Assembly: GCA_949299185.1 (NCBI GenBank)
Contig: CASFZR010000012.1
Coordinates: 1 to 40,757, forward strand
Direction: 5' to 3'
Length of the DNA: 40,757 nt
Source: an uncultured Spirochaetales bacterium
Lineage (GTDB): Bacteria; Spirochaetota; Spirochaetia; Sphaerochaetales; Sphaerochaetaceae
Shown here: positions 7,344 to 14,619 of the stretch, one piece after another
How positions within the stretch are numbered: the stretch's first letter is position 1
Layout: every line of letters begins with the position of its first letter
Notes under the pieces: generated by a model
What the model saw: only the letters and a program-made list of their open reading frames with translations
What the model was told of the DNA's origin: nothing
Database searches by the model: none
Made by a program: the position numbers and the translations under genes

Positions 7344-10046
7344 TCACTTCTTCTCTGCGCTGATCGCAGCCTGCGCGGCAGCAAGGCGTGCTATAGGCAC
7401 CCTGAACGGCGAGCAGGATACGTAGTCAAGTCCCACCGACTGGCAGAACGCGATCGACTTCGGATCGCCTCCATGCTCTCCGCAGATACCCATCTTCATT
7501 CCAGGCCTCGTCTCACGTCCGAGCTTGACTGCTATCTTGATCATCTTGCCGACACCATCGAAATCGATCGTGGCGAACGGATCATAGGCATAGAACTGCT
7601 TGTCAGGGTCATTGACGTAGTGCGAGAGGAACGACGCAGCGTCATCGCGAGAGAAGCCACAGGTCATCTGAGTAAGGTCATTCGTACCGAATGAGAAGAA
7701 CTCAGCCTCCTTGGCGATCTCATCAGCGGTTATCGCAGCGCGCGGAACCTCAACCATCGTGCCGATCTTGTACTCGACCTTCAGGCCCTGCTCATCGAAG
7801 ACCTTATCGATGACCGCGAGCGCGTGCTTCTTGCAGAAGTCAAACTCCTTCCAGATGCCCACGAGAGGGATCATGATCTCCGGATGGACATCCACGCCCT
7901 GCCTCTTCACGGTTATGGCGGCCTCGATGATCGCCCTTACCTGCATCTCGAGGATCTCTGGATACACGATCGCAAGGCGGCATCCGCGGAAGCCGAGCAT
8001 CGGGTTGAACTCCTGGAGCGCGTTGATCTTCTTCGAGATCGCCTCGACGGTGGTCCCGAGCTGGAGGGCCATCTCATGACGTGAGGTATGGTCGTTCGGC
8101 AGGAACTCATGGAGAGGCGGATCGAGAAGGCGGATCGTCACAGGAAGCCCCTTCAGCTCACGGAAGATGCCGATGAAGTCCTCCCTCTGCATCGGCAGGA
8201 GCTCTGAGAGCGCGATCTGCCTCTCGCCATAGGTATCGGCAAGGATCATCTTGCGCATCGATATGATCCTCCTGCCGCCGAAGAACATATGCTCAGTGCG
8301 GCAGAGGCCAACGCCCTCGGCTCCAAGCTGGACGGCGTGATGAGCATCCTGTGGCGTGTCGGCATTGGTGCGGACAGCCATCGTCTTGATCTCATTAACG
8401 TAGTCCATGAACTTCTTATAGTTCTGATAGAGGATGGACTCCTTCTCGTCCATCGTGCCATCGAGGACCTGCATGATCTCGGAAGGCTTCACGGGGATCT
8501 TCTGGGCATATACCGCGCCAGTGAATCCATCGATGGACATGTAATCGCCCTCGGAGAGGATCTTGCCATCGACCTCAAGCGTCTTCTTGATCTCATCGAC
8601 ATGGATCTCTCCGCAGCCGGAGACGCAGGGGCATCCCATGCCACGGGCAACGACCGCCGCGTGGCTGGTCATGCCGCCACGGCATGTCACGATACCCTTC
8701 GATACCGCCATTCCTCCGATATCCTCAGGGCTCGTCTCAGTCCTGACAAGAAGCACCTCCTTGCCAAGCGCGGCAGCCTCCTCCGCCTCCTTGGCGGTGA
8801 AGTAGATCTGGCCGCAGGCGCCTCCTGGGGAGGCGTTGAGGCCATGCGTCGTCTCCTTGAGGTTCAGCTCCTTGATGTAGTTGTTATCGAGGATAGGAGC
8901 GAAGAGCTTGTTGAACTCGGATGCGGGAACGCGGGAGACAGCCGTCTTCTTGTCGATGAGGCCCTCCTCCACCATCTCCACCTGGCTCCTGAGCCATGCG
9001 AAGATCGTCCTCTTGCCGCTTCTGGTCTGAAGCATGAAGAGCTTGCCTTCCTGGATCGTGAACTCGATATCCTGCATATCATGATAGTGGCTCTCGAGGA
9101 TCGTGCGGATCTTGCAGAGCTGATCATACACGCCAGGGTTGACCTTCAGGAGCGTATCGAGCTTCTGAGGCGTCCTGATACCAGCTACGACATCCTCTCC
9201 CTGGGCGTTCATCAGATACTCGCCATAGAACTTGTTTTCGCCAGATGACGGATCGCGGGTGAACGCGACACCGGTACCGGAGGTATCGCCCATGTTGCCG
9301 AATACCATCGACTGGACGTTCACTGCCGTTCCCAGGAGTCCCCTGATATCATTCATGAGCCTGTACTTGATAGCCCTGTCGTTGTTCCATGACCTGAAGA
9401 CCGCGTCGATCGTCTTGAAGAGCTGGTACTCAGGATCGGTCGGGAAATCCTCTCCCGTGGCCTTCTTATAGATGATCTTGTAGCGCTTGATGACCTCCTT
9501 GAGGTTATCTACATCAAGCTCCGTGTCGAAATGCTTGCCGTTCTCATCCTTGACGGACTGGAGGGCATACTCGAACTGCGCGTGAGGAACGCCCATGACG
9601 ACATCGCCGAACATCTGGATGAAGCGGCGGTAGCTGTCCCATGCGAAGCGCTCATTGCCCGTCTTCTTGATCAGGGCCTGGAGCGAGTCAGGGTTCAGTC
9701 CGAGGTTGAGGACGGTATCCATCATGCCAGGCATCGACTGCGCGGCACCGGAGCGTACCGATACGAGGAGAGGATTCTCCTTGTCGCCGAGCTTGGCGCC
9801 CATCATCTCCTCAAGCCTCTTGAGGTTCTCAAGCACCTCTTCCCTCATTCCCTCAGGATAAGCCTTATGGGCATCCCAGAAGGCACATGCCTCTGTCGTG
9901 ATGGTGAATCCGGGAGGAACCGGAAGGCCGATGGAGGTCATGTCAGCGAGATTGGCGCCCTTGCCTCCGAGAAGGCCCTTCATGTCTGCAGATCCTTCGG
10001 CCTTACCGTTGCCGAAGAAATAAACGTACTTCTTTTTCTCTGCCAT
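7344..10046 (-). CDS. ppdK: Pyruvate phosphate dikinase
   Basis: The enzyme interconverts ATP, phosphate and pyruvate with AMP, PPi and phosphoenolpyruvate in the cytoplasm. At 900 residues it has the usual length and all three parts. The N-terminal ATP-grasp nucleotide domain begins at about residue 5 with FGNGKAEGSADMKGLLGGKGANLADM. The swivelling phosphohistidine domain carries GGMTSHAAVVARGMGCPC with catalytic His462. The C-terminal PEP/pyruvate barrel includes LCRTEHMFF, GTNDLTQ and the CGEHGGDP motif holding the catalytic Cys. The start has AGGA eight bases upstream and a good promoter. In fermentative gut anaerobes this enzyme usually supports PPi-linked glycolysis or gluconeogenesis. 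It is monocistronic with its own terminator. Confidence 0.98.
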   Translation of the reverse strand: MAEKKKYVYFFGNGKAEGSADMKGLLGGKGANLADMTSIGLPVPPGFTITTEACAFWDAHKAYPEGMREEVLENLKRLEEMMGAKLGDKENPLLVSVRSGAAQSMPGMMDTVLNLGLNPDSLQALIKKTGNERFAWDSYRRFIQMFGDVVMGVPHAQFEYALQSVKDENGKHFDTELDVDNLKEVIKRYKIIYKKATGEDFPTDPEYQLFKTIDAVFRSWNNDRAIKYRLMNDIRGLLGTAVNVQSMVFGNMGDTSGTGVAFTRDPSSGENKFYGEYLMNAQGEDVVAGIRTPQKLDTLLKVNPGVYDQLCKIRTILESHYHDMQDIEFTIQEGKLFMLQTRSGKRTIFAWLRSQVEMVEEGLIDKKTAVSRVPASEFNKLFAPILDNNYIKELNLKETTHGLNASPGGACGQIYFTAKEAEEAAALGKEVLLVRTETSPEDIGGMAVSKGIVTCRGGMTSHAAVVARGMGCPCVSGCGEIHVDEIKKTLEVDGKILSEGDYMSIDGFTGAVYAQKIPVKPSEIMQVLDGTMDEKESILYQNYKKFMDYVNEIKTMAVRTNADTPQDAHHAVQLGAEGVGLCRTEHMFFGGRRIISMRKMILADTYGERQIALSELLPMQREDFIGIFRELKGLPVTIRLLDPPLHEFLPNDHTSRHEMALQLGTTVEAISKKINALQEFNPMLGFRGCRLAIVYPEILEMQVRAIIEAAITVKRQGVDVHPEIMIPLVGIWKEFDFCKKHALAVIDKVFDEQGLKVEYKIGTMVEVPRAAITADEIAKEAEFFSFGTNDLTQMTCGFSRDDAASFLSHYVNDPDKQFYAYDPFATIDFDGVGKMIKIAVKLGRETRPGMKMGICGEHGGDPKSIAFCQSVGLDYVSCSPFRVPIARLAAAQAAISAEKK

Positions 10047-10078
10047 TCTTCTTTGTCCTATTGAATTTCCGCTTGCAT

Positions 10079-10105
10079 ATTATACAGAACAGGACACTCC
10101 GTCAA
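10079..10105 (-). promoter_or_regulatory. Sigma-70 promoter of ppdK
   Basis: On the minus strand TTGACG (10105-10100) is followed after 15 bases by a perfect TATAAT (10084-10079); reading the second box as TAATAT gives a 17-base spacer. The predicted start of transcription near 10070 leaves a leader of about 25 bases containing the AGGA site. Confidence 0.6.
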
Positions 10106-10206
10106 CGTCGAGGCGTTTTTATGGCAGATTACTCCTTGCATGGCCTTAAATTGTAAGATAAAAAATGAAACATTGTTCCACTTTTCGATGAAATCAGCGG
10201 CAGGAT

Positions 10207-10234
10207 ATGACATTCCACCATTTTCATTTATACT
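10207..10234 (+). promoter_or_regulatory. Promoter of the metalloregulator gene, apparently leaderless
   Basis: ATGACA (10207-10212), a 16-base spacer and TATACT (10229-10234) form a sigma-70-type promoter. Transcription should begin about seven bases later, at or within a base or two of the ATG at 10241. No Shine-Dalgarno sequence precedes that ATG, so the message may be leaderless. Confidence 0.5.
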
Positions 10235-10240
10235 ATCCGC

Positions 10241-10639
10241 ATGACCATACAGGAATCAGCAGAGATGTACCTTGAGACGATACTGAAGCTATCGCTATCG
10301 CGGCCGATAGTCCGCTCGATAGACGTGGCGCATGACATGGGCTTCTCCAAGCCCAGCGTCAGCCGCGCCATCAAGAACCTCAAGGAGAATGGATACATAG
10401 CGGTAGACGCAGACACAGGCAGCCTGACGCTCCTTCCGGAAGGAGAGAGGATCGCGAAGACGATCTACGAGCGCCACACGGTGCTTACCGAGTATCTTGA
10501 GCGCATCGGCGTCGATCCGGTGACCGCTCAGGAGGATGCCTGCCGCATCGAGCATGTGATATCAGACGAATCCTTCCGCGCTATACAGCATCACGTGGAC
10601 AGGATCCTCAAGGACATGGATAAGGCCGCCCATCAATGA
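10241..10639 (+). CDS. DtxR/MntR-family metal-dependent repressor
   Basis: The 132-residue protein has the family's N-terminal winged helix-turn-helix (about 5-70; helix-turn-helix around DVAHDMGFSKPSVSRAIKNL) and the dimerisation/metal-binding domain (about 71-130). It lacks the C-terminal SH3-like domain of full DtxR, as in MntR. The primary metal site reads Met9, Cys101, Glu104 and His105 (EMYLE and ACRIEHVISDE), matching the Met10/Cys102/Glu105/His106 set of iron-sensing DtxR rather than the Asp8/Glu99 set of Bacillus MntR. His79 of the ancillary site is present, but the position of DtxR His98 is Gln97. It is therefore expected to sense Fe(II), with Mn(II) possible. No transporter gene adjoins it, so targets lie elsewhere. 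It converges with the sigma factor gene. Confidence 0.9.
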   Translation: MTIQESAEMYLETILKLSLSRPIVRSIDVAHDMGFSKPSVSRAIKNLKENGYIAVDADTGSLTLLPEGERIAKTIYERHTVLTEYLERIGVDPVTAQEDACRIEHVISDESFRAIQHHVDRILKDMDKAAHQ

Positions 10640-10654
10640 GCGGCCATCGGTCTA

Positions 10655-11536
10655 TCAGCAGGCCTCGCTGAACACTCCTACGTCCTTCTCCTCCGAGTAG
10701 GCCCTGAGCTTCTCGAGCGCCCTCTTCTCTATCTGGCGTATCCTCTCCTTCGTAAGCGAGTACCTCACGCCGATCTCCTTGAGAGACATGGGCTTCTCTC
10801 CGCCAAGGCCATACCTCAGCTCTATAATATCCCTCTCCTTATCCGAAAGGCGTGTCAGGAGCGACCTCACCTCCTCACGGAGCGCGCTGTCCATTACCTG
10901 CTTCTCCGGCCCGTCGGACTCATCCTCGATGAACTCTCCCAGCGCTGTATCGCTCTCCTCGCCCTTCTTCACCGGGCTGTCTATCGATACGATATCCTGG
11001 CTGATCGTCAGAAGATCGCTGACCAGGGAGCTATCGAGGCCGGTAGCCTCCGCAATCTCCTCGATAGAGGGATCCGTCGTCTCCCTGTCATGGATCAGCG
11101 CCTTCTGCGCCTTCTGGATCTGCATCAGCTCATTCGCCCTGTTCAGCGGCAGCCTCACCGTCCTCCCCTTCTCCGAGATAGCCTTCATTATCGACTGGCG
11201 GATCCACCATACCGCGTATGATATGAAGTGATAGCCCTTCTCCGGCTCGAACTTGTCCAGCGCGGTTATCAGCCCGATATTTCCCTCGTTTATCAGATCT
11301 GAGAGAGGCAGTCCCTGTCCGCGGAACTTCTTTGCCACCGATACCACGAAGCGGAGGTTGGCGTTGAGAAGCCTCTCGCGCGCCGCCCTGTCACCCTTCC
11401 TGGCCTTGAGGGCAAGCTCGTACTCCTCCTCATGGGAGATTAGGGGAATCCTGTTTATCTCAGCAAGATAGATGGAAAGGACCTCGTTGTCGCTGTCCAT
11501 CACCATCGTATCGTTATCCTTTCTTACGCTTTCCAT
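10655..11536 (-). CDS. Sigma-70 family factor without region 1.1 (RpoD/RpoS-type)
   Basis: Start ATG 11536 is chosen because AAAGGAGG stands nine bases upstream; a longer TTG-initiated frame from 11566 would translate through that site. The 293-residue protein has region 1.2 (DNEVLSIYLAEINRIPLIS, about 16-34), region 2 with the core-binding and -10 helix (LINEGNIGLITALDKFE to YAVWWIRQSIMKAI), region 3 with RLPLNRANEL, and region 4 with the -35 helix-turn-helix (SLKEIGVRYSLTKERIRQIEKRALEKLR). Region 1.1 and the large non-conserved insert of primary sigmas are absent, so it resembles group 2 factors such as RpoS. The upstream DNA carries a sigma-54 promoter, which is unexpected for a primary sigma and supports an inducible role. 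Confidence 0.93.
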   Translation of the reverse strand: MESVRKDNDTMVMDSDNEVLSIYLAEINRIPLISHEEEYELALKARKGDRAARERLLNANLRFVVSVAKKFRGQGLPLSDLINEGNIGLITALDKFEPEKGYHFISYAVWWIRQSIMKAISEKGRTVRLPLNRANELMQIQKAQKALIHDRETTDPSIEEIAEATGLDSSLVSDLLTISQDIVSIDSPVKKGEESDTALGEFIEDESDGPEKQVMDSALREEVRSLLTRLSDKERDIIELRYGLGGEKPMSLKEIGVRYSLTKERIRQIEKRALEKLRAYSEEKDVGVFSEAC

Positions 11537-11574
11537 ATCGCCTGCCCTCCTTTTATTGGGTCTCAAACAATATT

Positions 11575-11591
11575 TGCAGGAAGCGTGCCAA
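11575..11591 (-). promoter_or_regulatory. Sigma-54 (-24/-12) promoter of the sigma factor gene
   Basis: The minus strand reads TTGGCACGCTTCCTGCA, matching the consensus TTGGCACG-N4-TTGCA at every fixed position except one (C for T next to the -12 element). GG (11589-11588) and GC (11577-11576) have the required 12-base offset. Transcription would start near 11565, leaving a leader of about 29 bases that contains the AAAGGAGG site and ends at ATG 11536. This geometry makes a chance match unlikely. Confidence 0.7.
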
Positions 11592-11658
11592 TTAAGATAA
11601 TACTTTATATTATAAATAAATAATGTATTTTCGATTATGTAGAACAGAAGGAAAACGG

Positions 11659-11709
11659 GTCAGAACGACCCAGAGACGGAGCAAGACCTCCTAAAAGAGT
11701 CAGAATGAC
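11659..11709. promoter_or_regulatory. Two enhancer-like dyads upstream of the sigma-54 promoter
   Basis: GTCAGAACGAC (11659-11669) and GTCAGAATGAC (11699-11709) are direct copies 40 bases apart, close to four helical turns. Each has GTC-N5-GAC dyad symmetry; the first extends to GGGTC-N5-GACCC. They sit about 70 to 120 bases upstream of the sigma-54 promoter, the usual place for activator sites of NtrC-type proteins. The first dyad followed by GTTTTCC on the minus strand could alternatively be a weak terminator of the gene at 11712-12089. Confidence 0.5.
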
Positions 11710-11711
11710 AC

Positions 11712-12089
11712 TCAGAGGATATCCTTCTCGCCATCCGTGTCACTCTGCCACGGAAATGGGATCCTCACCGACTCTAGCAGGTTCGTCCTCCCCTCTCCCG
11801 TGATATTGAACGGCGAGCCGTCGATCGCAGAGAGGAAGTCCTCATAGCTCTGGAGTATCAGATCGGAGATCATATCGCCCTCAGGAAGGGAGAGTATGAA
11901 AACCGGCTTGGCCTTCAGGTATGAATACAGCTGATAGCGGTAGAACGAGACGAACTCAAGCGTCATCTCCACCCCCGAAAGGCGGGAGAGGAAGGCGTCC
12001 ACGTAAGACTCGAACGCCGCGTCAAGCTCGTTGTTCCTCGCTTCCCTGCTTCCTTCCTTGTATATGACTATGCTCAGAGCGTTGTCCAT
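11712..12089 (-). CDS. Conserved-looking small protein of unknown function
   Basis: The frame encodes 125 residues and has an AGGTG ribosome site five to six bases before ATG 12089. No signal peptide, transmembrane segment or catalytic motif is visible. The sequence is acidic and mostly helical with a central aromatic stretch (LEFVSFYRYQLYSYLKAKPVFILSL) and a Trp-containing tail. I do not recognise the family. It is a single gene placed between groES, from which it diverges, and the sigma factor gene on the same strand. A TATATT box near 12108 could serve as its -10 element. The codon use is like that of its neighbours, which supports a real gene. Confidence 0.6.
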   Translation of the reverse strand: MDNALSIVIYKEGSREARNNELDAAFESYVDAFLSRLSGVEMTLEFVSFYRYQLYSYLKAKPVFILSLPEGDMISDLILQSYEDFLSAIDGSPFNITGEGRTNLLESVRIPFPWQSDTDGEKDIL

Positions 12090-12167
12090 GCTATCACCTA
12101 CAAACGGAATATAATAACGTTTCCGGAAAAGTGAAGAGTCTGTGTAGATTACTTTTCCGCAGCCATC

Positions 12168-12196
12168 TTGCCGTTTGCCCTCTCTCTATGTATATT
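12168..12196 (+). promoter_or_regulatory. Sigma-70 promoter of groES
   Basis: TTGCCG (12168-12173), a 17-base spacer and TATATT (12191-12196) place transcription near 12203, about 40 bases before the groES ATG. No CIRCE repeat (TTAGCACTC-N9-GAGTGCTAA) was found, so HrcA control is not indicated. Confidence 0.6.
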
Positions 12197-12243
12197 CCAT
12201 TATGGTCTAGGACCTATAACATCAGTATTCAGAGGTGAAGAAT

Positions 12244-12507
12244 ATGAAGATCAATCCACTTGGCGACAGGGTTCTTGTCAAGGCGAAGGCTGTCGAGGAG
12301 AAGACAGCATCCGGCATCTACATTCCGCAGACTGCGCAGGAGAAGACTCAGATCGCGACGGTCGTAGCTATCGGCGATGACGAGTCCATCAAGGTCAAGG
12401 TCGGCGATGAGGTCATCCATGACAAGTATGCAGGAACGCAGTTCAAGGACAACGGAGAGGAGTACCTCATCCTGAACTACGCTGACATCCTGGCCGTTAT
12501 CGGCTGA
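12244..12507 (+). CDS. groES: Co-chaperonin GroES
   Basis: GroES caps the GroEL folding chamber as a heptamer. The 87-residue product has the family's start (MKINPLGDRVLVK), the mobile loop that contacts GroEL (about 18-34, EKTASGIYIPQTAQEK) and the conserved tail (YLILNYADILAVIG). ATG 12244 is used because AGGTG sits six bases upstream; an in-frame GTG at 12235 lies within that site. groEL is not adjacent: groES has its own promoter and a strong terminator 24 bases after the stop, so the two chaperonin genes are separated in this genome. Confidence 0.97.
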   Translation: MKINPLGDRVLVKAKAVEEKTASGIYIPQTAQEKTQIATVVAIGDDESIKVKVGDEVIHDKYAGTQFKDNGEEYLILNYADILAVIG

Positions 12508-12531
12508 TAGAGAGGACGAGGAGTCTATCAT

Positions 12532-12556
12532 GACGGGCTATATGCCCGTCTTTTTT
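12532..12556 (+). terminator. Intrinsic terminator of groES
   Basis: GACGGGC (12532-12538) pairs perfectly with GCCCGTC (12544-12550) around the loop TATAT and is followed by six T residues (12551-12556). It separates groES from the converging dinG gene, which stops at 12559. Confidence 0.9.
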
Positions 12557-12558
12557 CA

Positions 12559-14619
12559 TCAGAAGAGGAATCTCTCGATCTTATCCGGGATATTCCCGAT
12601 CATCGTATCCTCTGGGACATAGCAGCGCGGAAGCGCGGAGAGCATCGCGCGGCCATAATAGGTGGAGAGTATGCGCGTATCGAGTATCAGCACGACGCCC
12701 CTGTCCTCCTCGTTCCGTATCAGACGTCCAAGCCCCTGCTTGAGGCGCAGCGTTGCCTCTGGAACCGATATCTCCATGAAAGGCCGGCCGCCGCTCTTCT
12801 CCAGATGCGCGGAGCGGGCCGCCGCTATAGGCGTCGATGGCACGGAGAACGGGAGCTTGACGATGATCACGAGGCGGAGCGTGTCGCCGGGAGCATCTAT
12901 CCCCTCCCAGAATGAGGAGACTGCCAGGAGAGAGCTGTCCTTCCTCTCCCGGAAAGCGGAAAGAAGCGACGCCCTTGAGGCCCTGTCGTCCTGGATGAGA
13001 AGATCACCTACATCACCATGTATCCGCTGGTAGACGCTCCTCATCATCTCCTTTGAGGTGAAAAGCACGAGGGCACCACCTCCAGAGGAAAGTATCGCAG
13101 CCTTCACCACTGATGAGACATACTCCGCATAGGCCTCGCTCTCGCCGCTTGAGAACGAGCGTCCGTCCTGAGGGACGAGGAGCATCAGGTTCCGCTCGTA
13201 TCTGAAGGGAGAGCCGAAGGACGCGGAGAGCATCCTCTCCCTCTCCTCCGCGAGCCCAGAGCGTCTTGCGAAGTACTCGAAGGAATCCCCTATGGATACC
13301 GTAGCAGAGGAGTAGATCATCGAGGAGATGTTCCTCAGGATCAGGCGGCTGAGGACAGGGCCGGTATCCATCGGCGCGAGCCTTATCTCCCAGCGTCCTC
13401 CCCTCTCCACGGCATACGGTATCCTCTCATCCCACTCCGAGAAGCGGATGAACGATGACAGCACATCGGCATAGGAGACAAGCGTCTCCGTGTAACGCAC
13501 GAGAAGCTCCATATAGGAGGCGTTCTCCTCCGCCGGCCTCTCGCTATAGCCTGAGTAGACCTCGGCATGGATGCGCCTCAGCTCCTCCGCTATCGCCTCA
13601 CCCTCGCGAAGCCTCTCACGGCATCCTTCATAGAAGCGCGGCGTAAGCAGTATCTCCCCCTTGTCAGCACCGAGGACGGAGGAAAGGAGCCTGTCATACT
13701 CCTGCAGCATCGTCCTGATATGCGCCATGCGCTCCTTTATCCTCGCGCCTGTCCCTCTCTCCTTCTCCTCTATCGAGAGGAAGTCGAGGATGGATGCTGA
13801 GCCAAAGCGCCTCTCGCGGCGCGTCAGGTAATCGAGATAGCGGCCGACCCTGTCCGAGGAATAGGCGTCGGAAAGCACCTCCGTGGCCTCATCCTCGATA
13901 TGATGGGCCTCATCCATGATTGCGTAGCGGTAGCCCGGAAGCACAGCATCCTCGCTGAAGTCCTTTCCCGTCTCCAGGCGGTTCTTGGCATCCAGAAGGA
14001 GGAGATGATGGTTCGTCACCACGATCCTCGCCTTCAGGGCCGCACGGCGCGCTGAGTAGAAGAAGCAGCGCGAGTAGTATGGGCAGCGGAACGAGGGACA
14101 GTCCTTCTCATCTGAGGCAAGAGAGGAGAAGAGCCGTCCGAGCGCCTCGTTCTCCAGCTCCGGAAGCGCGCCGGAATCGGTGCTATCGACCCACTCGTCA
14201 AAGGCCCTCTCATCATCCGATGGCCTGATCTTCAGGCTCTCCTTCTCCAGTCTCTGGTCTTCATAGCGCCTCAGGCAGAGGTAGTTGGAACGTCCGAAAA
14301 GGATCGCCGTGGGCACATCAAGGCCCAGCGCCCCCTTGATAAGAGGTATATCCTTATCATAGAGCTGCTTCTGCAGCGTGATCGTCGAGGTGGAGACGAT
14401 GCAGGCGGAGCTTTCGTCCGCGGCGATCTGGAGGAACGCCGGGGCAAGGTAGGCAAAGCTCTTTCCTATGCCCGTCCCAGCCTCGACCACGAGATGCTTC
14501 TCCTCCCTCATCGCCTTCTCGACGAGCCTCGACATCTCAAGCTGTCCTTCGCGGAAGGAGAAGCCGGGGAGTGCCGAGTCAAGCTCCCCGCCGGGGGAGA
14601 ATATGGAGCCTATATCCAT
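12559..14619 (-). CDS. dinG: DinG/XPD-type iron-sulfur ATP-dependent DNA helicase
   Basis: This 686-residue superfamily 2 helicase unwinds DNA 5' to 3' during repair and conflict resolution. It shows the Walker A motif EAGTGIGKS (46-54), four cysteines in the Fe-S pattern (Cys115, 174, 179, 185), the DEAH box (236-239) and the C-terminal helicase domain with QGLGRLIRN as motif VI. Its ATG shares one base with the stop of the upstream response-regulator gene (TAATG), so it is the last gene of the cvpA-holB-ntrB-ntrC-dinG operon. Why a repair helicase should be coupled to a two-component pair is not evident. The fused exonuclease domain of some Firmicute DinG proteins is absent. Confidence 0.93.
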   Translation of the reverse strand: MDIGSIFSPGGELDSALPGFSFREGQLEMSRLVEKAMREEKHLVVEAGTGIGKSFAYLAPAFLQIAADESSACIVSTSTITLQKQLYDKDIPLIKGALGLDVPTAILFGRSNYLCLRRYEDQRLEKESLKIRPSDDERAFDEWVDSTDSGALPELENEALGRLFSSLASDEKDCPSFRCPYYSRCFFYSARRAALKARIVVTNHHLLLLDAKNRLETGKDFSEDAVLPGYRYAIMDEAHHIEDEATEVLSDAYSSDRVGRYLDYLTRRERRFGSASILDFLSIEEKERGTGARIKERMAHIRTMLQEYDRLLSSVLGADKGEILLTPRFYEGCRERLREGEAIAEELRRIHAEVYSGYSERPAEENASYMELLVRYTETLVSYADVLSSFIRFSEWDERIPYAVERGGRWEIRLAPMDTGPVLSRLILRNISSMIYSSATVSIGDSFEYFARRSGLAEERERMLSASFGSPFRYERNLMLLVPQDGRSFSSGESEAYAEYVSSVVKAAILSSGGGALVLFTSKEMMRSVYQRIHGDVGDLLIQDDRASRASLLSAFRERKDSSLLAVSSFWEGIDAPGDTLRLVIIVKLPFSVPSTPIAAARSAHLEKSGGRPFMEISVPEATLRLKQGLGRLIRNEEDRGVVLILDTRILSTYYGRAMLSALPRCYVPEDTMIGNIPDKIERFLF

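Noticed and set aside
7240..7425. Short frame directly after the secreted protein gene
   Set aside because: It runs through the ppdK terminator and into ppdK on the other strand; no family or composition support.
8289..9248. Long open frame on the plus strand, 319 codons
   Set aside because: It lies wholly inside ppdK on the opposite strand, has no ribosome site or recognisable domain, and follows from the GC-rich codon pattern of ppdK.
10623..10645. GGCCGC/GCGGCC stem at the end of the metalloregulator gene
   Set aside because: Only six base pairs overlapping the stop codon, with no T-run in either direction.
11537..11566. Ten-residue N-terminal extension of the sigma factor from a TTG
   Set aside because: The extension contains the AAAGGAGG ribosome site that serves ATG 11536.
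11590..11640. AT-rich semi-palindrome considered as dif or replication origin
   Set aside because: It does not match dif arms, no DnaA boxes were seen, and the position fits the intrinsically bent DNA often found upstream of sigma-54 promoters.
12090..12243. CIRCE heat-shock operator before groES
   Set aside because: No TTAGCACTC-N9-GAGTGCTAA or close variant is present.
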